Of a stretch of 64,000 nt of DNA, positions 18,401 to 27,630 are shown in pieces. Position 1 is the first letter of the stretch. Each line of letters starts with the position of its first letter. Origin of the DNA: Ardenticatena maritima (GTDB lineage: Bacteria > Chloroflexota > Anaerolineae > Ardenticatenales > Ardenticatenaceae); assembly GCF_001306175.1 (NCBI RefSeq), contig NZ_LGKN01000009.1:1-64000 (forward strand), in the 5' to 3' direction. The notes below the pieces were generated by a model, which had not been told where the DNA came from, searched no databases, and saw only the letters and a list, made by a program, of their open reading frames with translations. A program made the position numbers and the translations under genes.

Positions 18401-18574
18401 GTGCAACGCGCGCGTGCCCAGGTCCCAAAAACGGGTAAGCACAACAGCCACCATCAGCACGCCAAAAATCACCCATGCCCAATCAAGCGTCTGAATGGTG
18501 AACCAAGAACGATCAAGCCACGAGGAAGGCGTTGCCTGTTCGTGTTCGAGGTGCATTTCAGGTGTTGTCTGCAT
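15410..18574 (-). CDS. Agl23/TIGR03663-like GT39 membrane protein fused to six-repeat NHL propeller
   Basis: A 1054-residue protein. The first ~530 residues are polytopic with the GT39-like first loop HHDESLHAVFSWYLYIGNGY and a DPLMHGP motif, matching the Chloroflexota/archaeal family TIGR03663 (flippase activity-associated Agl23). A soluble region (~540-760) contains glycosyltransferase-like Trp/Tyr-rich loops. Residues ~770-1054 are six NHL repeats, each with a version of GxIYVADTWNHRIQxF, predicting a six-bladed propeller outside the cell. ATG 18574 is preferred over the GTG seven codons upstream because of its purine-rich ribosome site. It is the last gene of a minus-strand block of giant membrane proteins. 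The role in lipid-linked sugar transfer is inferred from family. Confidence 0.85.
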   Translation of the reverse strand: MQTTPEMHLEHEQATPSSWLDRSWFTIQTLDWAWVIFGVLMVAVVLTRFWDLGTRALHHDESLHAVFSWYLYIGNGYQHDPLMHGPFLFHFTALIFWLFGDSDFTVRVGPALFGVAIAAAPWLFMRDWLGRRGALAAVALTLISPTILYYSRFIRHDIFALGWTVLIVYAVFKYLETGRERYFLLIAVGMAFFYSTKENAYIFSALLWPFLLLIVAFQWSRARALRESRAWHIVVTMAALLLPFTTALVVEVVFGNWFGLGWDALDYSPAGITRSLLFFGVLWLIGAGVAAVLFDIRRFLTFAALFYAIFLLLHTTFLTNPFGVVTGFVGALGYWLDQHDVQRGGQPWYYYLLLLWLYEYMALAIGLFAGTWLMFWKRPQGKPLDEHAQIRVQGVFPIFLLWWLVTSFIAYSIAGEKMPWLSVHMSLPAIWLAAWTIGHFLDEVEWSAIRAEGVWFALAFLVATLAAMTLLYWGLRSEWPLQGTTREALTVTMGWLAALLILGITGWLAWRLWRQIGDKTAGDAVMLVLLVVLAASTWRYAWLASFVHGDIPREMLIYTQTAPDVTMVTEDLKALSQRLTGGLDMVVAYDSGASWPFEWYLRNFPNKRFFGESPGPDLANADVVLIGETSLYSEREQRARPFIPNYIRHEYKLRWWFPEEYKDLMLTVQEVPDPNDPSRTVMQALGERDANIFHVVANAFRYARRADYRRDFLDFLIWRKLKQPLGSTNFAMYVRPDLVKEIWRYGNIAAAKDPTLIQDEYDEKMVTLSATRVVGAFGVAEGQLNTPRAVAFAPDGRLVVADSGNHRIQVFNADGSFAFSFGTMGSAPGQFNEPWGVAVDAEGNIYVADTWNHRIQKFDAEGNFITAWGTFADTQGQLTQPGVFWGPRGIAIGPDHRLYVADTGNKRIQVFELDGAFAGMFGGAGNGPGQLNEPTDVAVASDGTIYVADTWNQRVQAFSPTYAFLREWRVRGWESQSIVNKPFIETDGARVWISDPEGYRVIEFDTAGAVQRVWGTFGTSTDAFALPLGLAYQDGVLAVVDSDNHRVLLFNVGE

Positions 18575-18627
18575 GGCTCTCTTCTCTTCCCTCACCTTTC
18601 ACAACAAGGTTGTTTGTTTTCGCACAC

Positions 18628-20337
18628 TCAGGGCGTTGTCACGTACAAAACGCCCCCCCACGAAACCACGCCCGGCGCTTCGCGGAAGAGCACCCATTTC
18701 ACAAGCATCGTGCCACGCAAGCCGGGCCACGCCCACACACGCCCCAGATAGACCCGTTGCCCCAGCACGCCCGGCGGTGGCGGCGCTGCTTCATCCAGCA
18801 GCAGAATCTGCCATTCATCCGCCGTCGGCGGGGCGGTTGTCAGCGCGTCCACCGTTTCAAACTCACGGGCGTACCAGAAAGGCAACACGCCCAACGAACG
18901 TTGAATGCCCAGAGGCGCGCGGTCAGCGTGCAGGGTGCGTTCAAGACTGATACGCGGCAAGAACTCAGAAAGATACAAAAGATCGGGGTGTGGGGCTTGT
19001 TGCACCAACGGCTCGCGCGGGTCTGGCGCGTCGGCATAGACGAGTTGCCACGCCGTATGCCATTGCCAGAAAAGCGCCGCCACCAGCACCAAAACGCCCG
19101 TCGCCCGCCACGCGAGCCCCCACGAGAGCAACGCACCCGCCACCACCAACAACGCGCCAATGAGCACAGGCATGCTCACCAGCAAAAACAGCAGGGCGTC
19201 ATGCACGCGCCCATGCCCATACGCCAGCAACAGGAGCCAGAAAAAGGCAGCCAAGATAAAGACGCCGCCCGTCAGCGCCGCCATCTCTTGGCGGGCGTGG
19301 AAGGTCATCACCGCATCCAGCAGGCGCGCCACCGCAACACCGCCCAACAACGCCAGCGGAAGCGCCGCCAGCGCCAAACTGCCCGTCCAGCCGCTGTTGA
19401 ACAGCGCCGGCAGCACCAGCGCCGCCCCGCACCATGCCAGCAAAAACGCCGCCAGGCGTGGGCGCTCTGTGTTCAACAGCGCGCCGCCCAGCAATCCCCA
19501 CAACACCAGCGGCCACTCATACAGCATGAACGCCACCATGTACGGCACAACCAGCCCAACACCATCCAGACCAAGCCACAAGCGCACAAAACGCGCCGGT
19601 TGCGCCAGCAACACCCCCACGCCATCCAGGTTTGTGAAGAAAGCGGTCGAGAGCAGGAGCGCCGTCCCCAGCGCGACCCCACTCGCTCGCACCCAGTGCG
19701 CCGCCAACACGTCGCGCACGGCTTGCGGCACCTGCGGGCGTACCCATGCCCACCAGAGCAAGCCCGCCACCGGCACAACCCACACCCCCGCGCCTGCCGT
19801 CAGCGCCACGCCAACGGCGAGCGCCGCATGGTCGAGGGTACGGCGCGACGGGTCGCGCCAGAGCCGCCAGAGCGCCAGCACCACCCAGAGCGAGACGGTG
19901 TACGCGAGGACGGTGTCATCCGCCTGGCGTGCAAAGAAGACCAACGAAGGCGACGCCATCACCAGCAACGCCGCCCCAAGCGCCGCCGAACGCCCCAACA
20001 CGGCCCGCATGTGCCAGAGCAGCAGAAGCAGCGCCATGCCCGCAAGGGCGGCGACACTGCGCACGGCGGCTTCCCCCGTGCCAAAGAGCCACATGCTCGC
20101 GCCCACCAGGTTGAGCAACAGGGGTGAGGTGTCGGGGGCAAAAGCGGGCGGGCGGTGCGCGAAAGGTCCCACCACATCAAGCGCCACAGCCGCTTCGGAA
20201 GCAAAGAGCGGCCAGCGCCCCAAGCCGCCCATGCGCAACAGCGCCGCCCCCAGCAGCACAACAGACCATGCCACCTGTTCGGCTGACAGCGCCAGCCGGT
20301 GCGAGCCCGATTTTGCCGAAAGTGGTTGTGTCGTCAT
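18628..20337 (-). CDS. Polytopic GT39-like membrane protein
   Basis: A 569-residue protein with about twelve hydrophobic segments. The first periplasmic loop has GRWPLFASEAAVALDVVGPF, where the usual Asp-Glu of GT39 enzymes is reduced to a single Glu, and LVFFARQADDTVLAYT recalls the second conserved loop. The C-terminal ~110 residues are soluble. It probably belongs to the PMT/GT39 superfamily using polyprenyl-phosphate sugar donors, but the acidic pair is weak, so activity is uncertain. ATG 20337 is preferred to one 14 codons upstream that would overlap the DUF2298 gene. It lies between two other large glycosylation-type proteins. Confidence 0.7.
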   Translation of the reverse strand: MTTQPLSAKSGSHRLALSAEQVAWSVVLLGAALLRMGGLGRWPLFASEAAVALDVVGPFAHRPPAFAPDTSPLLLNLVGASMWLFGTGEAAVRSVAALAGMALLLLLWHMRAVLGRSAALGAALLVMASPSLVFFARQADDTVLAYTVSLWVVLALWRLWRDPSRRTLDHAALAVGVALTAGAGVWVVPVAGLLWWAWVRPQVPQAVRDVLAAHWVRASGVALGTALLLSTAFFTNLDGVGVLLAQPARFVRLWLGLDGVGLVVPYMVAFMLYEWPLVLWGLLGGALLNTERPRLAAFLLAWCGAALVLPALFNSGWTGSLALAALPLALLGGVAVARLLDAVMTFHARQEMAALTGGVFILAAFFWLLLLAYGHGRVHDALLFLLVSMPVLIGALLVVAGALLSWGLAWRATGVLVLVAALFWQWHTAWQLVYADAPDPREPLVQQAPHPDLLYLSEFLPRISLERTLHADRAPLGIQRSLGVLPFWYAREFETVDALTTAPPTADEWQILLLDEAAPPPPGVLGQRVYLGRVWAWPGLRGTMLVKWVLFREAPGVVSWGGVLYVTTP

Positions 20338-20356
20338 ACGCAATGCGGTTTCCCTT

Positions 20357-22675
20357 TCAGCGAGCAAAAAGAATGACATGCTCGGTTTGGAGCACAGGCG
20401 TCATAAATGTCGCGAATTTTTCAATCTGCGGTGGCGCGAGATTGTATGTGTTTCGCTCGAACGAGCCAACCACGACATAGCGCACATTGAACTCGTCGAG
20501 GAGCGCCCGCGCTTCGTTGGGGTCGGTGGTGGTGTAGATGCGTTCAATCAAGGGCGTGCGCCGCGCCGGTTCATCGTAATTGCCTCGCCACTGCAACTCG
20601 TGGTTGCCCCAGCCCAGCACCGTCGAAAGCCCGGTCAGGGTAGCCACACGCGCCACATCGAAATCGTAAGCGGCGTTTGGTTTCGTCCCTTCCAGAATGA
20701 CCACTTGCGCCGGCTCGTTCGCCAAGAGCCACGCCGCCGCCGGATAGTCGGGGTGCGATTGATACCAGCGTGTGCCGTCCAGTGTGGCGTTACCGCGGAA
20801 CATGCCCGTCTTCGTCCAGGTCGCGGCTATGGGGTAGAGCAGCGAAAGCCCCACGCCTGCCAGCAGGCACACGCTCCACACCCACGCCCCGAACGGCGGC
20901 AAGCGCCGCGCCAGCCAGACCGCACCAAACGCGCCAGCCACCGCCATCAGGGTCCACGCCTGGAAATAGAATTTGAAGACGGTGTTCATGCGCGTGCCGA
21001 ACACATCGCGGATAAAGACGAACTCCGGCAACACCATGAGCAACGCCGCCACCGCTACCAGCCCCAGCGCAAACCAGCGGGCTTCGTCCACTTCACCATT
21101 CGACCGCGCACGCGCCAGAAGCGTATCCAGCGCGAAGAGCGCCACCAACGCCACCACGATCCCCAACACCGCCACAGGCGCTCTTTTGAACAGCCCCAGC
21201 ACACCCACGCCCCCGGCCAACACCGCCAGCCCCAGCGCCAGGCGTGTGGGGCGCGCGCCACGCAACAGGCGCACATGCGCCAGCACAAACCCCCATGCCG
21301 CCAGCCCGACCACGCCAACGTAGATGAGATACTGGTGTAAGCGGGTGTGAATAGCCCAGGGGACCAGCCCCAGCCCCTGCGCCTGTGATCGAAAGCCGAC
21401 GTAGAAGGGCGCAAAAAGCGCAATGCTCCAAAAAGGAATGCCCAGCAACGCCACCCAAAGGTCGCGCGGCAAGCGTATCTGTGCCGACCAAATGGCAACC
21501 ACCCACGCCGCCATGACAATGAAGCCGTAGGTGGGAAAATCCCACGAGTTGAGAAAGCCGAGCGCCCCCACAACCAGCAATGTCAAAACATAGCCCAACA
21601 CGCCCTCATCCACCCGCTCCGCAGGCACCAGCAAGCCATGCCAGGCGCGTGCAGGCAACGCCCGCCGCGCCGCCCGCAAGAGGTTGAACGCCGCCGCGAG
21701 CGCCAGCAAGCCAAAGGGCAACGCCAGCACGTGCGGATGCATGTCGCCCAACAGGAAACTGAAAAAGGGGAATTCATCAATGATTTCGATATGCCCGCCC
21801 GTTTGCGGGTCCACATCGCGAATGGTGCGCGAGGCGCGCCACCACCACCAATTATCAGATGGATACCAGGTTTCGCTGGGGTTCAACGTGAGGTTGCGAA
21901 TATCAAGCCAGGCATAGAAGGCGGGCGAGCCTACGCCGTTCGCCGAAGCGATTTCGAGCACGCCCTCAAAGTTGCTCACGCCCACCAGCAAAAGCGCCGC
22001 CAACACCCCCACCGCGACGCTTGTGCGCGCGTTCCAGACGGTGCGCGCGAGGTTGTAGCCAACGCCAAACGCCCCCAACGCGCTCAGCGCAAACAGCAAG
22101 GCAACGCCCAGATTGAACGCCACGCCCGTCGGCACGCCCCCCATCAGGCTGAGCAAGCCCATCAGCACATAGCCGAAGTAGTAGTAACTTATCGCGTAGC
22201 CGGCTAACCAGGGGTCGTTGGGGGGCATTTCCCCACCGCGCACAACCGCGTTCAAAAACGCGAATTCCATGGGCTTTTCGGTGCCCAGAATCGCGTTATC
22301 GTGCGCGCGCACCACCACCCACAAGGCAAAAGCGCACAAAAAGAGCACCTCTTCGCCCAGCAACAGCCGGCGGTGGCGCACCAGCCACGCCCGCCACGCC
22401 GACCAGCCGCCGCCCCAACGGGCAAGCACGCCCCACGACGCCAGGGCAACCAGCAACAATGCGCCCCAGCCCACGCGCCCATCCAGCCGCGCCATGCCCA
22501 GGACGCTCGTCAGCCAAACGAGGTAGCCCACGAGGAGCCACCCCAGCGGGCGCGCCACGCTCCACCCTCGATCGGGGAGATGCCGCAACCAAACAAAAGC
22601 CAGCGGCGCCGCCGCCAGCCCCAAAAGCGTGATGAGAATGTACCAGGTCAAGACTGCGAAGAGTTCTGCCATCAT
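20357..22675 (-). CDS. DUF2298 (Chlor_Arch_YYY) membrane protein
   Basis: A 772-residue polytopic protein of the DUF2298/TIGR03662 family, known from Chloroflexota and archaea. Conserved features visible are RHRRLLLGEEVLF, AHDNAILGTEKPMEFAFLN, the YYYFGYVLMG segment, DEFPFFSFLLGDMHPHVLALP, NSWDFPTYGF, RMNTVFKFYFQAWTL and the C-terminal GWGNHELQWRG. These His/Asp/Glu-rich extracytoplasmic loops suggest a glycosyltransferase-like role, but no reaction is proven. It shares the whole family layout with the C-terminal half of the gene immediately upstream, indicating tandem duplication. The start ATG at 22675 follows a 56-base gap. Confidence 0.88.
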   Translation of the reverse strand: MMAELFAVLTWYILITLLGLAAAPLAFVWLRHLPDRGWSVARPLGWLLVGYLVWLTSVLGMARLDGRVGWGALLLVALASWGVLARWGGGWSAWRAWLVRHRRLLLGEEVLFLCAFALWVVVRAHDNAILGTEKPMEFAFLNAVVRGGEMPPNDPWLAGYAISYYYFGYVLMGLLSLMGGVPTGVAFNLGVALLFALSALGAFGVGYNLARTVWNARTSVAVGVLAALLLVGVSNFEGVLEIASANGVGSPAFYAWLDIRNLTLNPSETWYPSDNWWWWRASRTIRDVDPQTGGHIEIIDEFPFFSFLLGDMHPHVLALPFGLLALAAAFNLLRAARRALPARAWHGLLVPAERVDEGVLGYVLTLLVVGALGFLNSWDFPTYGFIVMAAWVVAIWSAQIRLPRDLWVALLGIPFWSIALFAPFYVGFRSQAQGLGLVPWAIHTRLHQYLIYVGVVGLAAWGFVLAHVRLLRGARPTRLALGLAVLAGGVGVLGLFKRAPVAVLGIVVALVALFALDTLLARARSNGEVDEARWFALGLVAVAALLMVLPEFVFIRDVFGTRMNTVFKFYFQAWTLMAVAGAFGAVWLARRLPPFGAWVWSVCLLAGVGLSLLYPIAATWTKTGMFRGNATLDGTRWYQSHPDYPAAAWLLANEPAQVVILEGTKPNAAYDFDVARVATLTGLSTVLGWGNHELQWRGNYDEPARRTPLIERIYTTTDPNEARALLDEFNVRYVVVGSFERNTYNLAPPQIEKFATFMTPVLQTEHVILFAR

Positions 22676-22731
22676 CGGATATGCGCGCCATTTGTTTTTA
22701 TGTCAACATTGTACGAATCAGCGCAACACGC

Positions 22732-25700
22732 CTATTCACCCAACACGCGATAAATCACGGTCTGCTCATTGGCGTAGACCTGCTCCCACAAAATGCCGTC
22801 CATTTGGGCGAACTTCGCAATGCCTTCCGGCGTGGCATAGGCTCGTTCAAGCGCCCCCACCACCACATACTCCGCGCCATACTTGCGGAGCAAGCGGTAC
22901 GCCTCGTTGGGGTCGGGGGTGTTGTAGAGCCACTGCACATCCTGAATGCGCCGCGACACCAATTCGCCGGGGAAGAGCGCCCGTTGCTGGCGTTCGTGCC
23001 AATCCCACCCCACAATCGCCGGGTTGCCCGTGAACATGGCAAACCGGTTGCCCCACCCGTAGAGCACGGGGTAGGTGTTCATTTCGGCAAAAACGGGAGA
23101 GCCTTCCACATTGCGCAACACCCATTCGATGGCGGCTTTGTCCCACTTCAATTCAATCGCCTGGTCATGGTCGTAATGAACGGCTTTCTCCATGAACGCC
23201 ATCCCGTTCAAGGTTGGACCAACCGACTTGTCGAAGCGGTCTTCAATTTTCGCGCGGGTAGCCAGCACGGGATAGAGCAGCGTTGCCGTAAAGAGCAGGA
23301 CAAACCCCCAGCGCCAGAACCACGCCCAGCCGCTGCGCCACTGCGGCAACATGCGCCACACATGCGCCGCCGCCACCGCCGACGCCACGCCAAAGAGCAC
23401 CCACACCTGCATGTAAAACTTGAAAACGGTGTTCATGCGCCCAATGTCGCCTTTGAGCACGATGAACTCCACCACAAACGTCAGCGCCAACCCCAAGCCA
23501 ATCATCGCCAGCGCCATCTGCCAGGTGGGGTTGGGGCGGCGTCGGAACGCCAGCAATGCCGTCATGGTGAGCAGAGCGAGAATCAACGACGGCACGCGCA
23601 TGCCCGCCAACGCGGTAATAAGCGCGACGACGACCACAATCGCCAGCGCGTAGAAGCCCAACGCATAGCCCAGCCCAGGCCGCACCAGGCGCGTGAAGCG
23701 GCGCGTCAGCCGCCCCCAGCGCCCGAACGAGCGCCAGTAGAGCCGCAGGGTGCGCACAATGCCGTTGTGCCCACGCCCGTAGAAGAAATCGCCGATCAAC
23801 GCGGCGAGGATGATAAAGAGGAAGAACCCATGAATGATGAGATAATCCCGCAACGGGGTGCGCGAACCATGCCAGCGGGTAATGCTGGTGTAGGCTGAAC
23901 CATACCAGCGATGAAACGGCACAAACGCCACGTAGCCCACCACCAGCACCACGCCCCAGCGCCAGAGCGCCTGCCAAATCCCGTCCAGAGTGAGCCGCCC
24001 CGCGTGATACCATTCACGCAACACCAGCGCCACACCAACCAGCACGGCGTAGGTGGGAAAATCCCACGTGTTGGTCGGCCAGAGCGCCCCCACCACCAGC
24101 GCCGCCGCGCCCAGACGCACCCACTCGCCCAGCCCGCGCGTGCGCCCGCCGTAGAGCAGGGTCAGCGCCAGCCCCAGCGCCAGCAGCGTCAGCGGGAGCG
24201 CCATCATGTGCGCGTGCAGGTCGGCGTACAAGAAGGTGAACCAGGGGAACTCGGTAATCGGTCCCGGCTCTTCGACGGGGTGCTGAATGACACGGGTCGC
24301 ATTCCAATACCACCATTCGATACGGAACGGCAACGGTTGCCCCGCCAGAAAGCCCGTCACAAAGCCGTGCAACGCCCGAATGAGGTAGGCAACGCCCGGC
24401 AATGAACTTTCAACCTGCAACGTGCTCAGCGATGCAAAGCCATCGAGAATGAGTTTCAATTCACCCAGGTTGCCAATCACGGCGACAAAGAGCGCCCCCA
24501 AAAACGCAAAGCCCACATCGCGCGTGCGCACCAGGCGGCGCGTGCCCGCCAAAAGCGCCAGCGCGACACCAAACGCGCCCATCGCCGTCATGGCGAACAG
24601 GGTTGGAATGGCAAGATTGTATGCCACATAGGGGACAACGCCCGTCAATTTGATGAGGGCGGCTATCAGCACAAAGCCAAAGTAGTAGTAGTTGATATAG
24701 CCGCCGGCATACCAGGGGTCATACGGTGGGAAATAGGCGGATTTGATTGTGGCATTCAGGAAGGCGAAATCCATGGGCTTTTCGCCCCCCAAAATGGGAT
24801 GCCAGAGGTCGGGGTTTGCCCAACGCACCAGCAAAAAGAGCCCAAAGAAGCCCCAGAAGAAGAGTTCTTCCACCAACAAAAGCCGCCGATGCGTGCGCAC
24901 AAATTCCGCCATCTCGTCGCGCCGGCGCACAACCAGCGCCACCGCGCCAAGCGCCCACACGCCAATCGCCAGCCAGATGCTGGCGCGGGTGAAGGTGAAG
25001 AGCCGCCAACTCCCCATCTGCCAGACCAACCAGCCCACCATGAGCAAACCCAGCGTGCGCGCAAAGGCATATCCCCTGTCGGGGAGTGGGCGCGCCAGCA
25101 CGAACAGGTAGGGTGTGGCTATCGCCCCCAACAGCACCAACGCCAGCGCCCACGCAAGCACCGGGAAGCGGTTTGCGAGCCCGTCGGGGTTGAACATCGC
25201 CGACCACGTGCCGTGTGCGCGATAGGTGGGGAGCAGGTCTTCGGGCAACATGAGCGCAGTGGGGGCTTCGGTGGCTTGCTTGGGCCAATAGCGCACAATC
25301 GCGTCCCAATCCACGCCCTCGGTCAAAATGCGTTCGGCTTTGATGCGGTCGTAGGCGTCGGTTTTCTTGAAAATCTGCACACGCGGATGGTCGTACACGC
25401 TAAAGGCTTCTTCGGCGCTCTGGTCGGGAATTTGGATGCCGAAGAGTTGCGGATACGAGGTAAACTCCGCCACTTTTTCAAAGCCCAGGCGTCCATCGAA
25501 CAGGGCGCGATAGTAGTTGATGGTCATCGGGTAGCGCTTGGGCAAGCGCGGAATAGAGTCGTAGAGGCGATTGCTGCTCAGCACAATGTAGTCGGCTTCA
25601 TCGAGCCAGTTGAGCGCCTGTTGCAGTTTTTCGGGCGTATCTTCGGCGTACCACTGCATTTCGATGCCGCGGTACAACCCGCCAAAGGGGTCTTTGCCGT

Positions 25701-27183
25701 CAATGCGCAGCGGCAAAGGGTCGTCCCAATGTTCATTGGCAATCGTACTGCCGGGCGGAATGTGCTCATACATCCAGCGGCTGGCTTGGACGCGGCTATG
25801 CGGGCGTGTGTAGATGCTGGTGAACGCCAGCGCCCACAAAAGCGTCCCCACCGAAACCACGCTGAGCATAGAGCCCGCCAGCGCAGGCGTCCAGCGGAGC
25901 GACCAGCGCCCCACGCGCACCGTTTCACCGGCGCGGGCGCGGTCCCACAGCCAGATGAGCAACCACGCCGCCAACAACACCAACGTCGGGTAGATGGGAA
26001 GCATGTAGCGCAACGATTTCACCCACTGTGTTCCTTGATGCAAAAAGAGAATGCCCACCCACGAAACAGGTATCAGGTGCGCCCATTCTCGCCGCCGCAC
26101 GAGGCGCACCAACGCCACGCCCCAGCCCAGCCAGGCGGTCAGCCCCAGCGGGAGCCCCATGCCCCATAGCACCATGTTCTTCCACGGGAACCAGAGCGGC
26201 GTGCGCGCCGTCCACTGATGACCGGGCGGATAGTCCACTTCGCCACTGACCAGCAGCCGCACTTGCTGAACGTTCTGCAACCAGCGTTCACTCGGCAAAA
26301 CGCCCAGCAACCCCGGTCCACGGAAGGCGTCGGGTTGCCCGATGCGGAAGACGAAAAACGCCACCAGCGCCGTCAGCACCAGCCGCAAGAAGATGCGCTC
26401 GGCGGCAATCATGGCGGCTTCAAGGGCGCGGTCGGGGTCGGCGGTTTCATACGCCCGCCAGACGTGGTACGCCCCTACCAGCGTCACCACCAGCGCGAAG
26501 GTGAAAATGGAAACTTTGCTCGCCATTGCCGCGCCAAAGAAAACCCCCGTCAACGCCCAGTTGTACCAGCGCGGGCTGGCTTGCGCCCGCGCCAGGAAGT
26601 AGAGCGCCCCCACGATGAAGAAATTGGCGAAGGTGTCCACCACGAAAAAGTGGGCGTGTTGAATCGCCAACACGGTTGTTGAGAGCAAAAACGCCGCCAA
26701 CAAGGCGATACGGTCATCGCGGTAGAGGCGGCGCGCCAGCAAAAAGAGAAAGACGATCGAAAAGAGGTCAAACGTGGCGCTCAGCGCCCGCCCCACCAGG
26801 TGTACCTGGTTGTAGTCGGTGCGGTCGAGCCACAAGGCAACGCCTTTCACAATGGTCAGCGGGAGTGTGCCATAAACGAAGAAATCATAGCCCACGTTGC
26901 GGGGATTGAGCGGCGAACGGGCTTCATCCAGGTACTCGGCGAAACTGGACGGCCACCCCAGCGCGGTCTCAACCATCGTCAAAAAGCGTTCGTCGGGGTG
27001 CAGGTGCTGGTACTCGTCCCAATTCAAGCCGACATAGCGCAAGCCCGCCGCCAGCAGCAAAATCAATGCCAGCAGGAAAGGTGTCGCAGCTTCACTGGCG
27101 ACAAAACGCTGTACCCGTATGCGAAATGAAACGGGCGGTATGCGTGTTTCCGGTTCTGAATGCGAAGTCGTAATGTTGTTCAT
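22732..27183 (-). CDS. Fusion of GT39-like glycosyltransferase and DUF2298 membrane domain
   Basis: A 1483-residue protein made of two full polytopic halves. Residues ~30-650 are GT39-like: after the first helix comes NWDEYQHLHPDERFLTMVE with the expected acidic residues, followed by RDDRIALLAAFLLSTTV and HFFVVDTFANFF. Residues ~690-1483 repeat the DUF2298 pattern of the downstream gene (RRLLLVEELFFWGFF, LGGEKPMDFAFLNATI, EFPWFTFLYADLHAHMMALP, NTWDFPTYAV, RMNTVFKFYMQVWVL, YGWGNRFAMFTG). Fusion of the two implies that separate GT39 and DUF2298 proteins also act together. Family knowledge points to lipid-linked sugar metabolism at the outer face of the membrane; the product is unknown. Confidence 0.88.
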   Translation of the reverse strand: MNNITTSHSEPETRIPPVSFRIRVQRFVASEAATPFLLALILLLAAGLRYVGLNWDEYQHLHPDERFLTMVETALGWPSSFAEYLDEARSPLNPRNVGYDFFVYGTLPLTIVKGVALWLDRTDYNQVHLVGRALSATFDLFSIVFLFLLARRLYRDDRIALLAAFLLSTTVLAIQHAHFFVVDTFANFFIVGALYFLARAQASPRWYNWALTGVFFGAAMASKVSIFTFALVVTLVGAYHVWRAYETADPDRALEAAMIAAERIFLRLVLTALVAFFVFRIGQPDAFRGPGLLGVLPSERWLQNVQQVRLLVSGEVDYPPGHQWTARTPLWFPWKNMVLWGMGLPLGLTAWLGWGVALVRLVRRREWAHLIPVSWVGILFLHQGTQWVKSLRYMLPIYPTLVLLAAWLLIWLWDRARAGETVRVGRWSLRWTPALAGSMLSVVSVGTLLWALAFTSIYTRPHSRVQASRWMYEHIPPGSTIANEHWDDPLPLRIDGKDPFGGLYRGIEMQWYAEDTPEKLQQALNWLDEADYIVLSSNRLYDSIPRLPKRYPMTINYYRALFDGRLGFEKVAEFTSYPQLFGIQIPDQSAEEAFSVYDHPRVQIFKKTDAYDRIKAERILTEGVDWDAIVRYWPKQATEAPTALMLPEDLLPTYRAHGTWSAMFNPDGLANRFPVLAWALALVLLGAIATPYLFVLARPLPDRGYAFARTLGLLMVGWLVWQMGSWRLFTFTRASIWLAIGVWALGAVALVVRRRDEMAEFVRTHRRLLLVEELFFWGFFGLFLLVRWANPDLWHPILGGEKPMDFAFLNATIKSAYFPPYDPWYAGGYINYYYFGFVLIAALIKLTGVVPYVAYNLAIPTLFAMTAMGAFGVALALLAGTRRLVRTRDVGFAFLGALFVAVIGNLGELKLILDGFASLSTLQVESSLPGVAYLIRALHGFVTGFLAGQPLPFRIEWWYWNATRVIQHPVEEPGPITEFPWFTFLYADLHAHMMALPLTLLALGLALTLLYGGRTRGLGEWVRLGAAALVVGALWPTNTWDFPTYAVLVGVALVLREWYHAGRLTLDGIWQALWRWGVVLVVGYVAFVPFHRWYGSAYTSITRWHGSRTPLRDYLIIHGFFLFIILAALIGDFFYGRGHNGIVRTLRLYWRSFGRWGRLTRRFTRLVRPGLGYALGFYALAIVVVVALITALAGMRVPSLILALLTMTALLAFRRRPNPTWQMALAMIGLGLALTFVVEFIVLKGDIGRMNTVFKFYMQVWVLFGVASAVAAAHVWRMLPQWRSGWAWFWRWGFVLLFTATLLYPVLATRAKIEDRFDKSVGPTLNGMAFMEKAVHYDHDQAIELKWDKAAIEWVLRNVEGSPVFAEMNTYPVLYGWGNRFAMFTGNPAIVGWDWHERQQRALFPGELVSRRIQDVQWLYNTPDPNEAYRLLRKYGAEYVVVGALERAYATPEGIAKFAQMDGILWEQVYANEQTVIYRVLGE

Positions 27184-27195
27184 ACCCGATTTGAA

Positions 27196-27211
27196 AAAAC
27201 CCTCAGGTTTT
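27196..27211 (-). terminator. Weak hairpin with T-run after cupin gene
   Basis: On the minus strand AAAACC, a TGAG loop and GGTTTT are followed by further T residues. The stem is only 6 bp and AT-rich, so it is at best a partial terminator between the cupin gene and the GT39-DUF2298 gene. Confidence 0.3.
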
Positions 27212-27276
27212 CATCCCAGCCGACAAGCAACCAACATGGTAGCGTAAAGCCCCTGTCTCGCCAAAGCCTTTTGCAT

Positions 27277-27630
27277 TCACGAACGCCCACCGGGCGGCGG
27301 CGACATCACCATCAGGAAGGTGAGTGGGCTGCTGCCGCTGTTTTTGACACCATGCGGCACGCCCGCCGGCGCAATAATCAGCGTCCCCGGTCCACATGTG
27401 CGCACTTCTTCTCCCACAGTGAACTCCCCCCACCCGGCTAATACAAAGTAGATTTTATCGTTTTCCTCATGCACATGCACCGCCTGAATCTGCCCCGGTT
27501 TGAGCGTGTTCAGCCCCACAAACAGCGCTTCTCCACTGAAAAAGGTATGCTTGAACGGTTTATCGGCACGCTCGCGAGCATAACTCAGCGCATGGCGAAA
27601 AAATTCATTGTCGGGCACAGTGGTTGTCAT
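27277..27630 (-). CDS. Small cupin-domain protein
   Basis: A 117-residue single-domain cupin. Motif 1 is HVHEENDKIYFVLAG and motif 2 is PAGVPHGVKN, supplying the His/Glu/His metal ligands of the beta-barrel. Cupins of this size bind a metal or small ligand and can be isomerases, dioxygenases or sensors; the sequence does not decide. The ATG overlaps the stop of the upstream GT39 gene (ATGA at 27627-27630) and has a strong AGGAGG six bases before it, embedded in the upstream coding region. This coupling places it in the membrane glycosyltransferase operon; a sugar-nucleotide role is possible but unproven. Confidence 0.85.
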   Translation of the reverse strand: MTTTVPDNEFFRHALSYARERADKPFKHTFFSGEALFVGLNTLKPGQIQAVHVHEENDKIYFVLAGWGEFTVGEEVRTCGPGTLIIAPAGVPHGVKNSGSSPLTFLMVMSPPPGGRS

